Positions 45,473 to 52,476 of a stretch of 64,000 bases of DNA are shown here, piece after piece (positions within the stretch are counted from its first letter, which is position 1; each line of letters begins with the position of its first letter). The DNA is from Nonomuraea montanisoli (GTDB taxonomy: Bacteria; Actinomycetota; Actinomycetes; Streptosporangiales; Streptosporangiaceae). The notes below the pieces were generated by a model. That model saw only the letters and a list, made by a program, of their open reading frames with translations, was not told the DNA's origin and made no database searches. The DNA lies in the NCBI RefSeq assembly GCF_013363975.1, contig NZ_JABWGN010000002.1, forward strand, positions 62,001 to 126,000, in the 5' to 3' direction. Made by a program: the position numbers and the translations under genes.

Positions 45473-47314
45473 TCAGCCGATTCCGGCGTCCTCGCGGTAG
45501 CCGCTGGCCTGGGTCTCGAAGAGGTGGGCGTAGCGGCCCGAGAGGGACATCAGGTCGTCGTGCGTGCCGCGCTCGACGATGCGGCCGTCGCCCAGCACGA
45601 CGATCAGGTCGGCGTCGCGGACCGCGCCCAGGCGGTGCGAGACCAGCAGGCTGGTGCTGCCCGAACGGTGCTCGCGCAGCCGCCGGTGCACCTCGTACTC
45701 GGCCTGCGCGTCCAGGCCGGAGCTGGGCTCGTCGAGGATCAGCAGGTCGCGGCCCTCGCGCACCAGGGCCCGGGCCAGCGCCAGGCGCTGCCACTGGCCG
45801 CCGGAGAGCATCACCCCGGCCCGCGGATCCTCGTCGTCCTCGGGGCCGAAGAAGACGCGGCTCAGCATGGTGTCGTAGCCGCGCGGGAGCGCCTCCACGA
45901 TGTCGTGGGCGCCGGCGGCCCGGGCGGCCGTCTCCACCCGCCCGCGATCCGTCAGGGCCGTGACCTCGCCGACGCCGATGTTCTCGGCCGCGGTCAGGTC
46001 GTAGCTCATGTAGTCCTGGAACAGCACCCCCATGCGGGCGCGCAGCTCGGCCGGCGGCACGTCGCGGAGGTCGACGCCGTCCCAGAGGATCGACCCCCGG
46101 CACGGGTCGTAGAAGCGGCACAGCAGCTTGATCAGCGTGCTCTTGCCGGCGCCGTTGAGACCGACCAGCGCCACCGACGAGCCGTGCGGGATCGTCAGGT
46201 CCACGCCCCGCAGCACCCACGGGTGGCTCTCGTCGTAGCGGAACCACACGTCGCGCAGCTCGACGCCGCGCCGCAACGGCGCCAGCGCCGCCGGCCGGCC
46301 GGGGGTCGGCAGGTCGTCGGCGAGGGACATCACCCGCTCGTGGTGGCCGAACAGCAGCAGCGCCTGGTTCGCGCCGGCCGCGTTCTCCACGGTGGCGATC
46401 AGGGCGGCCTGCGCCCCGGCCACCGCGGCGGCGAACGCGGTCACGTCGCCGGCCGTCAACCGTCCCGACAGCGCCGCGTACGCGGCCCAGGCCAGGCCCG
46501 CGCCGCTGACCACGGCCGACAGGGCGGCCAGCGACGTCTGCGTCAGCGCCTCACGCCGGTCGAGCCGCCGATCGCCGCCCTGGATGCGCACCAGCTCGCC
46601 CAGCACCCGGTCCTTGAGGAAGCCGCCGAGCCCGAACAGCCGGACCTCCTTGGCGGCCTGCACGTCGGTGATCAGCGAGGAGTAGAAGATCTGCCGCCGC
46701 GCCGCCGCCGACTGCCCCGCGATCATCGCGACCCGGCGCTTCTCCAGCGACATGCGGGCCACCAGGGTGGGGACCGCGGCCACGGCCACCAGCCCGGCCA
46801 TGAGCGGGCTCAGCAGCGTGAGCGCGCCGAGCAGCCCGGCCAGGGCGATGACGTTGCGCCCCAGGTCGAACAGGCCCGAGGTCACGGGGCCCATCGCGCC
46901 GCCCGTGGCCTGCGCGGCCATGCGCAGCTCGTCCAGGAAGAGGGGGTTCTCGAACCGCGACAGGCCCTGGAACCGGTTCACCGTGGTGTAGAGGCGATCC
47001 TGGAGCAGCAGGTCGAGCCGGCGGTCCGACTCGGCCCGCAGGTAGCCCGTGAGGTGCGGCAGCGTCCCCGCCGCGAGCCCCAGCGCGACGAGTGCGGCGA
47101 CGGGGACGAGGATGTGATCGGCCCGGCCGGAGGTCAGGCCGTCGACGAGCAGCTTGGTGGCCCACACCGTGCCGGTGGGCAGCAGCCCGGACACGACGGT
47201 GGTCGCGAGCTGGGACACCGCCAGCACGGGACCGGCCCGCCAGCACAGCAGCCCGAGCGCCGCCGCACGCCGCAACCGCCCCTGACCGGGCGGGCTCCCG
47301 TCCGCCCCGGTCAC
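45473..47314 (-). CDS. ABC exporter, fused membrane and ATPase domains, of the Cys-rich peptide operon
   Basis: 613 residues from GTG 47314 (GTGA overlap with the thioredoxin-like gene). Residues ~1-330 form a six-helix exporter membrane domain; the rest is an ATPase with Walker A (VGLNGAGKST), signature LSGGQWQRLALARAL, Walker B LLILDEPSSGLD and the H-loop VSHRLGAVRDAD. It is a half-transporter that would work as a dimer. No C39 peptidase domain precedes the membrane part, so any leader removal must be done by another protease. Close coupling to the CxxC protein and peptide gene suggests it exports the peptide. Confidence 0.9.
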   Translation of the reverse strand: MTGADGSPPGQGRLRRAAALGLLCWRAGPVLAVSQLATTVVSGLLPTGTVWATKLLVDGLTSGRADHILVPVAALVALGLAAGTLPHLTGYLRAESDRRLDLLLQDRLYTTVNRFQGLSRFENPLFLDELRMAAQATGGAMGPVTSGLFDLGRNVIALAGLLGALTLLSPLMAGLVAVAAVPTLVARMSLEKRRVAMIAGQSAAARRQIFYSSLITDVQAAKEVRLFGLGGFLKDRVLGELVRIQGGDRRLDRREALTQTSLAALSAVVSGAGLAWAAYAALSGRLTAGDVTAFAAAVAGAQAALIATVENAAGANQALLLFGHHERVMSLADDLPTPGRPAALAPLRRGVELRDVWFRYDESHPWVLRGVDLTIPHGSSVALVGLNGAGKSTLIKLLCRFYDPCRGSILWDGVDLRDVPPAELRARMGVLFQDYMSYDLTAAENIGVGEVTALTDRGRVETAARAAGAHDIVEALPRGYDTMLSRVFFGPEDDEDPRAGVMLSGGQWQRLALARALVREGRDLLILDEPSSGLDAQAEYEVHRRLREHRSGSTSLLVSHRLGAVRDADLIVVLGDGRIVERGTHDDLMSLSGRYAHLFETQASGYREDAGIG

Positions 47315-47820
47315 GCCGGGTGCGCCCGGTGGGTCACCAGGCCGGTCAGCTCCGTGTCCGCCGCCACGACCACGCCCTCCGCCCCCGTACGCAGGAACGT
47401 CGGGAACGCGCTGATGCCGACCGCGTCCGCGATCCGCAGCGCGTCGTCACCCGTGACGACCTTGGCCACGCCGCTCATGAGCTCCACGAGGTCGTCCGCC
47501 TTGCCGGGATCGCCGGAGACGACCGCCAGGGCGCCGCCGTCCTCGTCACGGGCCGCCGCCACGAACTGCGGCGCCTTCTCGTGACACGTGTCGCAGTCGA
47601 CGTCGAAGAAGCCCACGAGCCGGGGTCCGGCCGCGTCCCGCGGCAGCTCGCGTCCGACCAGGACCCGGGGGTCGTACACCATGGGCGCCATCCCTCCGCC
47701 GGCCAGGCGCTGCAGCTCGGCGGTGTGCTCGCGCAGCCGCCGCAGGACGCCCGTCATGAGCACCAGGTTCAGCAGGCAGAGGAGGCCGACGAGCACGACG
47801 GCGGCGATCAGGAAAGCCAT
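47311..47820 (-). CDS. membrane-anchored thioredoxin-fold CxxC protein (TlpA/MauD-like)
   Basis: 169 residues. One N-terminal membrane helix (residues ~2-23) with a short linker, then a thioredoxin-like domain: LVGFFDVDCDTCHEKAPQFV holds the redox pair Cys76/Cys79, and the cis-Pro loop is IADAVGISAFPTFLRTG. By topology the domain would face outside the membrane and could form or shuffle disulfides. It lies between the six-Cys peptide gene and the ABC exporter, so the peptide is its likely substrate (inference). MauD, which helps the disulfide-rich methylamine dehydrogenase small subunit, is a known analogue. Confidence 0.88.
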   Translation of the reverse strand: MAFLIAAVVLVGLLCLLNLVLMTGVLRRLREHTAELQRLAGGGMAPMVYDPRVLVGRELPRDAAGPRLVGFFDVDCDTCHEKAPQFVAAARDEDGGALAVVSGDPGKADDLVELMSGVAKVVTGDDALRIADAVGISAFPTFLRTGAEGVVVAADTELTGLVTHRAHPA

Positions 47821-47868
47821 GAGGTGACCTCACATCAGGGGGGGTGACAGCTCCATCGGGCCGGGCGC

Positions 47869-47914
47869 GGCACGGGTCCGGCGGGCGGTGGGGGACCGAC
47901 GCCGGACCCGTGCC
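47869..47914 (-). terminator. strong hairpin just after the Cys-rich peptide gene
   Basis: Perfect 15-bp inverted repeat (GGCACGGGTCCGGCG at 47869-47883 with its complement at 47900-47914); the 16-nt loop can pair further (CGGT/ACCG). It begins 7 nt after the peptide stop and lacks a T-run, so it may only partly stop transcription or may protect the 3' end of the peptide mRNA. Confidence 0.75.
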
Positions 47915-47921
47915 TGTCGGC

Positions 47922-48113
47922 TCAGGGCCCGCAGGTCCTGAAGACGTAGCAGGAGCCGCAGTACGTCTTGCCGCCGCTGAGCATGCAGATCTTCCGGAAG
48001 TCGGAGCGCTCCCGGCAGTAGCAGTGCACGTAGTACTCGTAGGCTGCCGCGGACGTCTTCGGCACCAGCTTCTCGAGAATCCGGTCGCCGAGCCTGCCCA
48101 GGACGTTGGACAT
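47922..48113 (-). CDS. 63-residue six-cysteine peptide, candidate secreted or modified peptide precursor
   Basis: ATG 48113 with AAGGAG 9 nt upstream. The first ~24 residues form an amphipathic, net-charged segment (LGRLGDRILEKLVP) ending in Ser-Ala-Ala-Ala; it has no hydrophobic core, so it is not a normal Sec signal and looks more like a leader peptide. The remainder is aromatic and basic with six Cys at 31, 33, 43, 52, 55 and 61 (HCYC, KIC, YCGSC, RTC), ending Cys-Gly-Pro. Six Cys allow three disulfides or thioether bridges. I recognise no family. The gene is flanked by a SARP regulator upstream and CxxC protein plus ABC exporter downstream. Confidence 0.75.
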   Translation of the reverse strand: MSNVLGRLGDRILEKLVPKTSAAAYEYYVHCYCRERSDFRKICMLSGGKTYCGSCYVFRTCGP

Positions 48114-48152
48114 GGATCCACGCTCCTTTCTGTCACGATGCGGTCGGCCGAA

Positions 48153-48186
48153 AAGCTATTTGGGGGACATACAGCGGCCCATACAG
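48153..48186 (-). promoter_or_regulatory. SARP-style direct repeats and -10 region of the peptide gene
   Basis: CTGTAT occurs at 48186-48181 and 48174-48169 (12-bp period), followed by GTCCCCCA and an AATAGC/TAGCTT -10-like sequence (48160-48153). Repeats with about one helical turn spacing, placed 8-10 nt before the -10, are how SARP activators bind. The site lies between the SARP stop and the peptide start. Confidence 0.55.
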
Positions 48187-48191
48187 GTGCG

Positions 48192-51100
48192 CTACAACCG
48201 GGCCGTGAGCAGCCGCTCCAGGGCGGGATCGCGGCGCAGGCCCCGGTCGGCGAACAGCTCGCCGGCCCGGCGCGCGTCGGCCTCGGCGCGCGGGTCCGCC
48301 AGGGCCGAGCGGGCCCGGGCGAGCTGCCGCGCCCCGGCCGCCTGCCCGTACGCGTCGCCGATCCGGGCGGTCAGCTCCAGGACGCGCACCAGGTCCGCCT
48401 CGGCCGCGGCCGGGTCGCCCTGGCGCAGCAGCATCTCGGACCTGGCCAGCCGCGCCTCCCACTCGTCCTCGCGGTTACCGGTCTCCCCGCAGCGGGCCAG
48501 CGCCTCCTCCAGCGCGGTCAGCGCCCGCTCGCGCTGGTCCAGCAGCCCGTACGCGCGCCCGAGCGCCGCCAGCGTGATGCTCTCGCCGTACAGGTCGCCG
48601 TCGGCCCGGCGGACGGCCAGGCAGCGCTCGAACCGGCGGGCCGCCTCGGCGTGCCTGCCCAGCCGGAGCAGCACCTCGCCCAGGTTGTGGCCGACCAGCC
48701 CGACCCGGCTGGAGCCGTGAGCCTCCAGCAGCCGCAGGCTCGCGGTGATGTGGTCCAAGGCCGAGCCGAGGTCGCCGGTCTGCATGCTGAGCCAGCCGAG
48801 GTTGTGCAGCGCCAGCCCCTCGGCCTCGCGATCGCCCACCTCGCGCCAGAGGTCCAGCGCGCGGCTCATGAGGTCACGCGCCTCCTCCGCGCGGCCGGCC
48901 CGCCACTCCAGCAGCCCGAGGGTCACGAGCGTGGCCGCCTCCGCGGGCCGGTCGCCGTCGCGCCGCGCCACGCCGATCGCCAGGCGGGAGAGGGTCTCCA
49001 GCTCCCGCCAGTGGCCGCCCTTCATGGCCACGGCCTTGACCAGCGGCATCAGCTCGGTGACGAACCGCGCGACGTCCGGCTCGCCGCGCGCGGCCTGCGC
49101 CGCGGCCGCCACCAGGCAGCGCAGCTCCGTGTCGAGCCAGCGCACGGCCGCGGCGGGGCCGGGCAGCAGCGGCCTGGCGTCGCGTCCGCCTCCGGACAGT
49201 GGCCTGGTGTCACGCCCGGAGGCGGACAGTGGCCTGGTGTCACGCCCGCCGCTCCCGCGCCGCCCGCCGCCGTCCCGCAGGTGCGGTTGCAGCAGGTCGC
49301 GCATCTCGCGGCAGAGGCCGAGGTACGCGTCGAGGGCGCGGCGCAGCGCCCGGTCCCGGTCCTTCGGCCGGTCGTGGGCCGCGGACAGCTCGGCGGCGAA
49401 CAGCCGCAGCAGGTCATGGACGCGATACCGCCCCTCGGCCACCGGCTCCAGCAGCCGTGCCTCGGCCAGCTCGTCCAGCGCCGCCTCGGCCTCCCTGAGC
49501 CCGGTGCCGGCCAGCGCGGCGGCCAGCTCCACGCCCATCTCCGGCACCTCCAGCACCCCGAACCGGCGGAACGTGGCCTGGGCGGCGCTCATCAGCGTGT
49601 CGTAGCCGACCTCGAAGCAGGAGCGCAGGCTCAGACCCGACGCCCGCAGCTCGTCCAGCCGGTCGCGGTGGTCGCGCAGCCGTTCGCCGAAGCGGGTCAG
49701 GGACCAGTCGGGGCGGGCGGCCAGGCGCGCCCCGGCGATGCGCGTCGCGAGGGGGTGGCGGCCGCACCAGCGGGCGATCTCGGCCGCCGCCCCGGGCTCC
49801 GCGGTCACGCGGTGCTCTCCGGCCAGCGCCGTCAGCATGGACACGCAGTCGGCCTCGCTCAGCAGCCCCACGGCGACGGGGACGGCGTCCATGGTGGTCA
49901 GCGCCGCCCGGCTGGTGACCAGGACCGCGCAGCCCGGGTCCGCCGGGAGCAGCGGCGCCACCTGGGACGCGCCCACGGCGTTGTCGAGCACGACCAGGAC
50001 CCGCCGGCCCGCCAGCGACGACTGGTAGAGGGCCGCCGCCTCGGCCGCCGACGCCGGGACCTCGTCCGGGGGCACGCCGAGGGCGCGCAGGAAGCGGCCC
50101 AGCGCCTCGGCCGGGCTCAGGGGCGGCAGGCCGGGGGAGGAGCCCTGGAGGTCCACGTAGAGCTGGCCGTCGGGGTACCGGCCGGCGACGGCGTGGGCGG
50201 CGCGCAGCGCGAGCGCCGACTTGCCCATCCCGCCGGGGCCGTGCAGCGCGAGCACCGCGGGGCCGCCGCCGGGCCCGGGTTCGGCGGTCAGGACGGCCCG
50301 CAGGCGGGCCAGCTCCGCCGTACGGCCGACGAAGACCTGAGGGGCGAGGGGGAGCTGGCGCGGCCCGCGCTCACCGCGCCCGCACGTGACCGCCCCGCGC
50401 TCACCCGGCCCGCACGTGACCGCCCCGCGCTCACCAGGCCCGCACGTGACCGCCCCGCGCTCACCCGGCGCGGGCTCGACCGGCGGGGCCAGCAGGCCCG
50501 CGTCGCGGCGCAGCACCGCCTGCTGCAGACGCAGCAGGTCCGGCCCCGGGTCGATGCCCAGCTCCTCCGCCAGCACCCGGCGGGCCACGGCGAACGCCTC
50601 CAGCGCCCCCACCACGTCACCGCTGCGGTACAGCGCCACCATGAGCTGCCCGTGCAGCCGCTCACGCAGCGGGTACTGCGCGACGACCTCGCGCAGCCGT
50701 CCGACCGCCTCCGGGTAGCGGCCGAGCAGGAGCTGGATCTCGGTGTGCTCCTCCACCACGCTCAGGTAGCGGTCGCTGAGCCGGGCCACCACCTCCCGCA
50801 GGCTCGGCCCGAGCGGCACGTCCTCGGCGGCCATCCCCTCCCACAGCGACAGCGCCCGGCTGTAGGCGTCCAGCGCGGCCCCGAGGTCACGGCGGGCCAG
50901 CGCCCGGCCGCCGTGCCCGGACAGCTCCTCGAACTGGAACAGGTCGAACTCCTCCGGCTCCACCCGCAGCAGGTAGCCGGCCTCCGAGGTCACCAGCCGC
51001 TCGGCCGCGGGGTCGGCGGAGGGGGGCAGCAGCTTGCGCAGCTGCGTGAGGTACGTGCGCAGGTTCGCCACGGCGGAGCGCGGCGGGTGGTCGTCCCAGA

Positions 51101-51245
51101 CCTCCGTCACCAGGGACCGCACCGGGACGACGTGACCGGCCCGCGCCAGCAGCATGGCGAGGACGGTGCGCTGCTTGGGCGCCGTGATCCTCACCGCCGA
51201 GCCGCCGGCCTGGATCCGCATCGGGCCAAGAAGTCGGAACTTCAC
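48192..51245 (-). CDS. SARP/AfsR-type regulator with NB-ARC and TPR domains, next to the Cys-rich peptide gene
   Basis: 1,017 residues from GTG 51245 (GGAGGG upstream). Winged helix (MKFRLLGPMRIQAGGSAVRI, TAPKQRTVLAMLLARAGHVV), activation domain (~95-245: GRYPEAVGRLREVVAQYPLR, LAEELGIDPGPDLLRLQQAVL), an NB-ARC ATPase with Walker A GPGGMGKSAL near residue 338 and LVVLDNAVGASQVAPLLP, then TPRs to the end (GDLGSALDHITASLRLLEAH and similar units). Two linkers are built from 30-bp tandem repeats. It resembles AfsR in layout. Co-directional, 78 bp upstream of the peptide gene and 21 bp after the S26 peptidase, it is the probable activator of the peptide operon. Confidence 0.92.
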   Translation of the reverse strand: MKFRLLGPMRIQAGGSAVRITAPKQRTVLAMLLARAGHVVPVRSLVTEVWDDHPPRSAVANLRTYLTQLRKLLPPSADPAAERLVTSEAGYLLRVEPEEFDLFQFEELSGHGGRALARRDLGAALDAYSRALSLWEGMAAEDVPLGPSLREVVARLSDRYLSVVEEHTEIQLLLGRYPEAVGRLREVVAQYPLRERLHGQLMVALYRSGDVVGALEAFAVARRVLAEELGIDPGPDLLRLQQAVLRRDAGLLAPPVEPAPGERGAVTCGPGERGAVTCGPGERGAVTCGRGERGPRQLPLAPQVFVGRTAELARLRAVLTAEPGPGGGPAVLALHGPGGMGKSALALRAAHAVAGRYPDGQLYVDLQGSSPGLPPLSPAEALGRFLRALGVPPDEVPASAAEAAALYQSSLAGRRVLVVLDNAVGASQVAPLLPADPGCAVLVTSRAALTTMDAVPVAVGLLSEADCVSMLTALAGEHRVTAEPGAAAEIARWCGRHPLATRIAGARLAARPDWSLTRFGERLRDHRDRLDELRASGLSLRSCFEVGYDTLMSAAQATFRRFGVLEVPEMGVELAAALAGTGLREAEAALDELAEARLLEPVAEGRYRVHDLLRLFAAELSAAHDRPKDRDRALRRALDAYLGLCREMRDLLQPHLRDGGGRRGSGGRDTRPLSASGRDTRPLSGGGRDARPLLPGPAAAVRWLDTELRCLVAAAAQAARGEPDVARFVTELMPLVKAVAMKGGHWRELETLSRLAIGVARRDGDRPAEAATLVTLGLLEWRAGRAEEARDLMSRALDLWREVGDREAEGLALHNLGWLSMQTGDLGSALDHITASLRLLEAHGSSRVGLVGHNLGEVLLRLGRHAEAARRFERCLAVRRADGDLYGESITLAALGRAYGLLDQRERALTALEEALARCGETGNREDEWEARLARSEMLLRQGDPAAAEADLVRVLELTARIGDAYGQAAGARQLARARSALADPRAEADARRAGELFADRGLRRDPALERLLTARL
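49171..49260 (-). repeat. 30-bp tandem repeat within the SARP gene (NB-ARC/TPR linker)
   Basis: Units at 49171-49200 and 49201-49230 with a diverging third. They encode a 10-residue motif of the form GRDTRPLSxx in an exposed linker. Confidence 0.8.
50371..50470 (-). repeat. 30-bp tandem repeat within the SARP gene (activation domain/ATPase linker)
   Basis: Three copies (50371-50400, 50401-50430, 50431-50460) and a partial fourth. Each encodes GERGAVTCGx, giving an unusual Cys-containing linker with three evenly spaced Cys. Confidence 0.9.
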
Positions 51246-51266
51246 GGACGTGCCCTCCGCTCCGGC

Positions 51267-51728
51267 CTAGAGGGACGACCCGCCCAACCGGCGCAACGCG
51301 ACCCCGAGCAGCCTGTCGGCGTGGAAGAAGCCGCGCTGCCGGGAGTCGAAGCTGCGCTCGTTGTCGCCGAAGACCACGAGCGCGCCGGCGGGCACCCGCT
51401 CGACGTCCCCCTCCACGGGCACGTCGGGAGGGACGGGGTCGCCGGGTAAGGCCACGGCCCGCTTGATGTTCCAGCGCCGGCCGTCCGGACCGGGCGGGCC
51501 GGGCAGGATGCGCCCGGTGGGGTCCGGCGTCGGCTCCAGCACCACGACGTCGCCCCTGGACACCTGCTCCAACCGCCGCCGCCGCACCAGGATGCGGTCG
51601 CCGTCGTTGAGCGTCGGGGCCATGCTGACCCCGTCCACGGTGACCACCACGTAACGCCGGCGGGCCAGCAGGACTCCCACGACCGCCACGGCAACACCGG
51701 CGAGCAACCCGCCGCTGATCAGGTTCAT
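51267..51728 (-). CDS. S26-family signal peptidase of the peptide operon
   Basis: 153 residues from ATG 51728. This start is chosen because GGGAAGAG precedes it and because an in-frame GTG at 51791 would fall inside the promoter. One N-terminal membrane helix (~1-22), then the serine-lysine protease: VDGVSMAPTL (catalytic Ser35), WNIKRAVALPGD (Lys89) and GDNERSFDSRQRG (box E). It is a small type I signal peptidase or plasmid-TraF-like maturation protease facing outside. Being the first gene of the run that contains the six-Cys peptide, it is the candidate for cutting the leader, possibly at Ser-Ala-Ala-Ala (inference). Confidence 0.88.
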   Translation of the reverse strand: MNLISGGLLAGVAVAVVGVLLARRRYVVVTVDGVSMAPTLNDGDRILVRRRRLEQVSRGDVVVLEPTPDPTGRILPGPPGPDGRRWNIKRAVALPGDPVPPDVPVEGDVERVPAGALVVFGDNERSFDSRQRGFFHADRLLGVALRRLGGSSL

Positions 51729-51773
51729 CGCGCTCTTCCCTGGTCGGGACCGAAGGTTGATCTTTGTCAGGAA

Positions 51774-51802
51774 CGATCTCCGTTGCGCCACGACGCTGTC
51801 AA
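51774..51802 (-). promoter_or_regulatory. promoter candidate for the S26 peptidase and SARP genes
   Basis: TTGACA at 51802-51797, then an 17-18-nt spacer to AGATCG/GATCGT (51779-51773). The -35 is perfect, the -10 weak. It overlaps the region just after the truncated LysR stop. Confidence 0.45.
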
Positions 51803-51810
51803 GGGAGAGC

Positions 51811-52310
51811 TCAGGCGGGCAGGCCAGGGCCGGTGGCGGCGGTCAGATGGGCCAGCAGCGCGCCCGCGGCGGGGTTGGCGGGGGCCGGGGAGCGGCCGGC
51901 GAGGACCACGGTCCTCGGCGGGTCGGGCTGGCGGATCCGCACGCTGGGCAGCCCGGCCCACGCGGCGACCTGCCGCGGGACGATGGCCACGCCGAGGCCG
52001 GCGCGCACCAGGTCGGCCAGGAGCCGCATCTGGGTGACCTCGCAGGTGATGTGCCGGTGCAGCCCGCATCCGGCGGCCAGGCGGTGCACGCTGGTCTCCA
52101 GCCCCGTGCCCGCGCGGAAGTCCACGAACGGCTCGGCGACCAGGTCGGACAGCAGCACGCGACCCGCTCCCGCCAGCCGGTGGCCGGGCGCGGTCATGAG
52201 CACCAGCTCCTCCTCCCAGACGGCGAAGGCGGTCAGCCCCTCGGGCAGGGCGGAGTCGTCCATGGTCAGGTAGGCGAGGTCGATCTCGCGGGCCAGCAGG
52301 GCGCCGCCCG
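51811..52310 (-). pseudogene. headless LysR regulator (substrate-binding domain only)
   Basis: The minus strand encodes the C-terminal two thirds of a LysR protein: ALLAREIDLAYLTMDDSALP, TAFAVWEEELVLMTAPGHRL, GRVLLSDLVAEPFVDF, QMRLLADLVRAGLGVAIVPR. LysR reading sense begins near 52310, where an intact protein would have ~90 further residues with the helix-turn-helix and linker; none are present. Instead the DNA immediately upstream encodes a different peptide in another frame. An ATG at 52263 could still start a 150-residue fragment lacking DNA binding. The junction looks like a deletion or recombination endpoint. Confidence 0.7.
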
Positions 52311-52391
52311 CGCCCGCTTGTGCTTGCTCGCCTTGGCGCTGCCCAGCGCGCGTTCCAGAACCAGTTGCACCATCTCGCCGAGAATGTCCAC
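52266..52391 (-). CDS. small ORF with leader-like N-terminus, truncated relative of the six-Cys peptide
   Basis: 41 residues from GTG 52391 (AGGGG at 52404-52400). Residues 3-16 (ILGEMVQLVLERAL) resemble residues 4-17 of the six-Cys peptide (VLGRLGDRILEKLV): shared LG, a central aliphatic-LE and a basic residue after it. From about residue 27 the frame runs over LysR DNA, so the original core has been lost and the C-terminus is spurious. A promoter resembling that of the intact peptide gene lies upstream. Whether it is translated is unknown. Confidence 0.45.
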   Translation of the reverse strand: MDILGEMVQLVLERALGSAKASKHKRARAAPCWPARSTSPT

Positions 52392-52434
52392 GACAATCAC
52401 CCCTGAGACGCCGGTACGGCGGCGCGTCCCCGCC

Positions 52435-52471
52435 ATACAGAAAGAGCCGGGGGACACACCGCCAGATACAG
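52435..52471 (-). promoter_or_regulatory. CTGTAT/TGTCCCCC element upstream of the truncated peptide gene
   Basis: CTGTAT (52471-52466), then CGGTGTGTCCCCC (52461-52449), which matches 11 of 13 positions of CTGTATGTCCCCC before the six-Cys peptide gene, and another CTGTAT at 52440-52435. The repeat spacing differs by 2 bp from the intact promoter. Confidence 0.5.
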
Positions 52472-52476
52472 TGCCG

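Noticed and set aside
47922..48113. Six-Cys peptide as a lanthipeptide, thiopeptide or lasso precursor
   Set aside because: No LanM/LanB/LanC, YcaO, radical SAM or lasso cyclase gene lies nearby, and the core is poor in Ser/Thr relative to Cys.
47311..48113. A methylamine or quinohemoprotein amine dehydrogenase small subunit with its MauD
   Set aside because: The peptide is too short, lacks the Trp/Cys arrangement of those cofactor subunits, and no large subunit or radical SAM gene is present.
50371..50470. Possible CRISPR or terminator array
   Set aside because: It is a gapless in-frame 30-bp repeat inside a SARP gene and encodes a protein linker.
51729..51791. Longer N-terminus for the S26 peptidase from GTG 51791
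   Set aside because: It would lie in the spacer of a TTGACA promoter and adds a charged stretch before the membrane helix; ATG 51728 has a better ribosome site.
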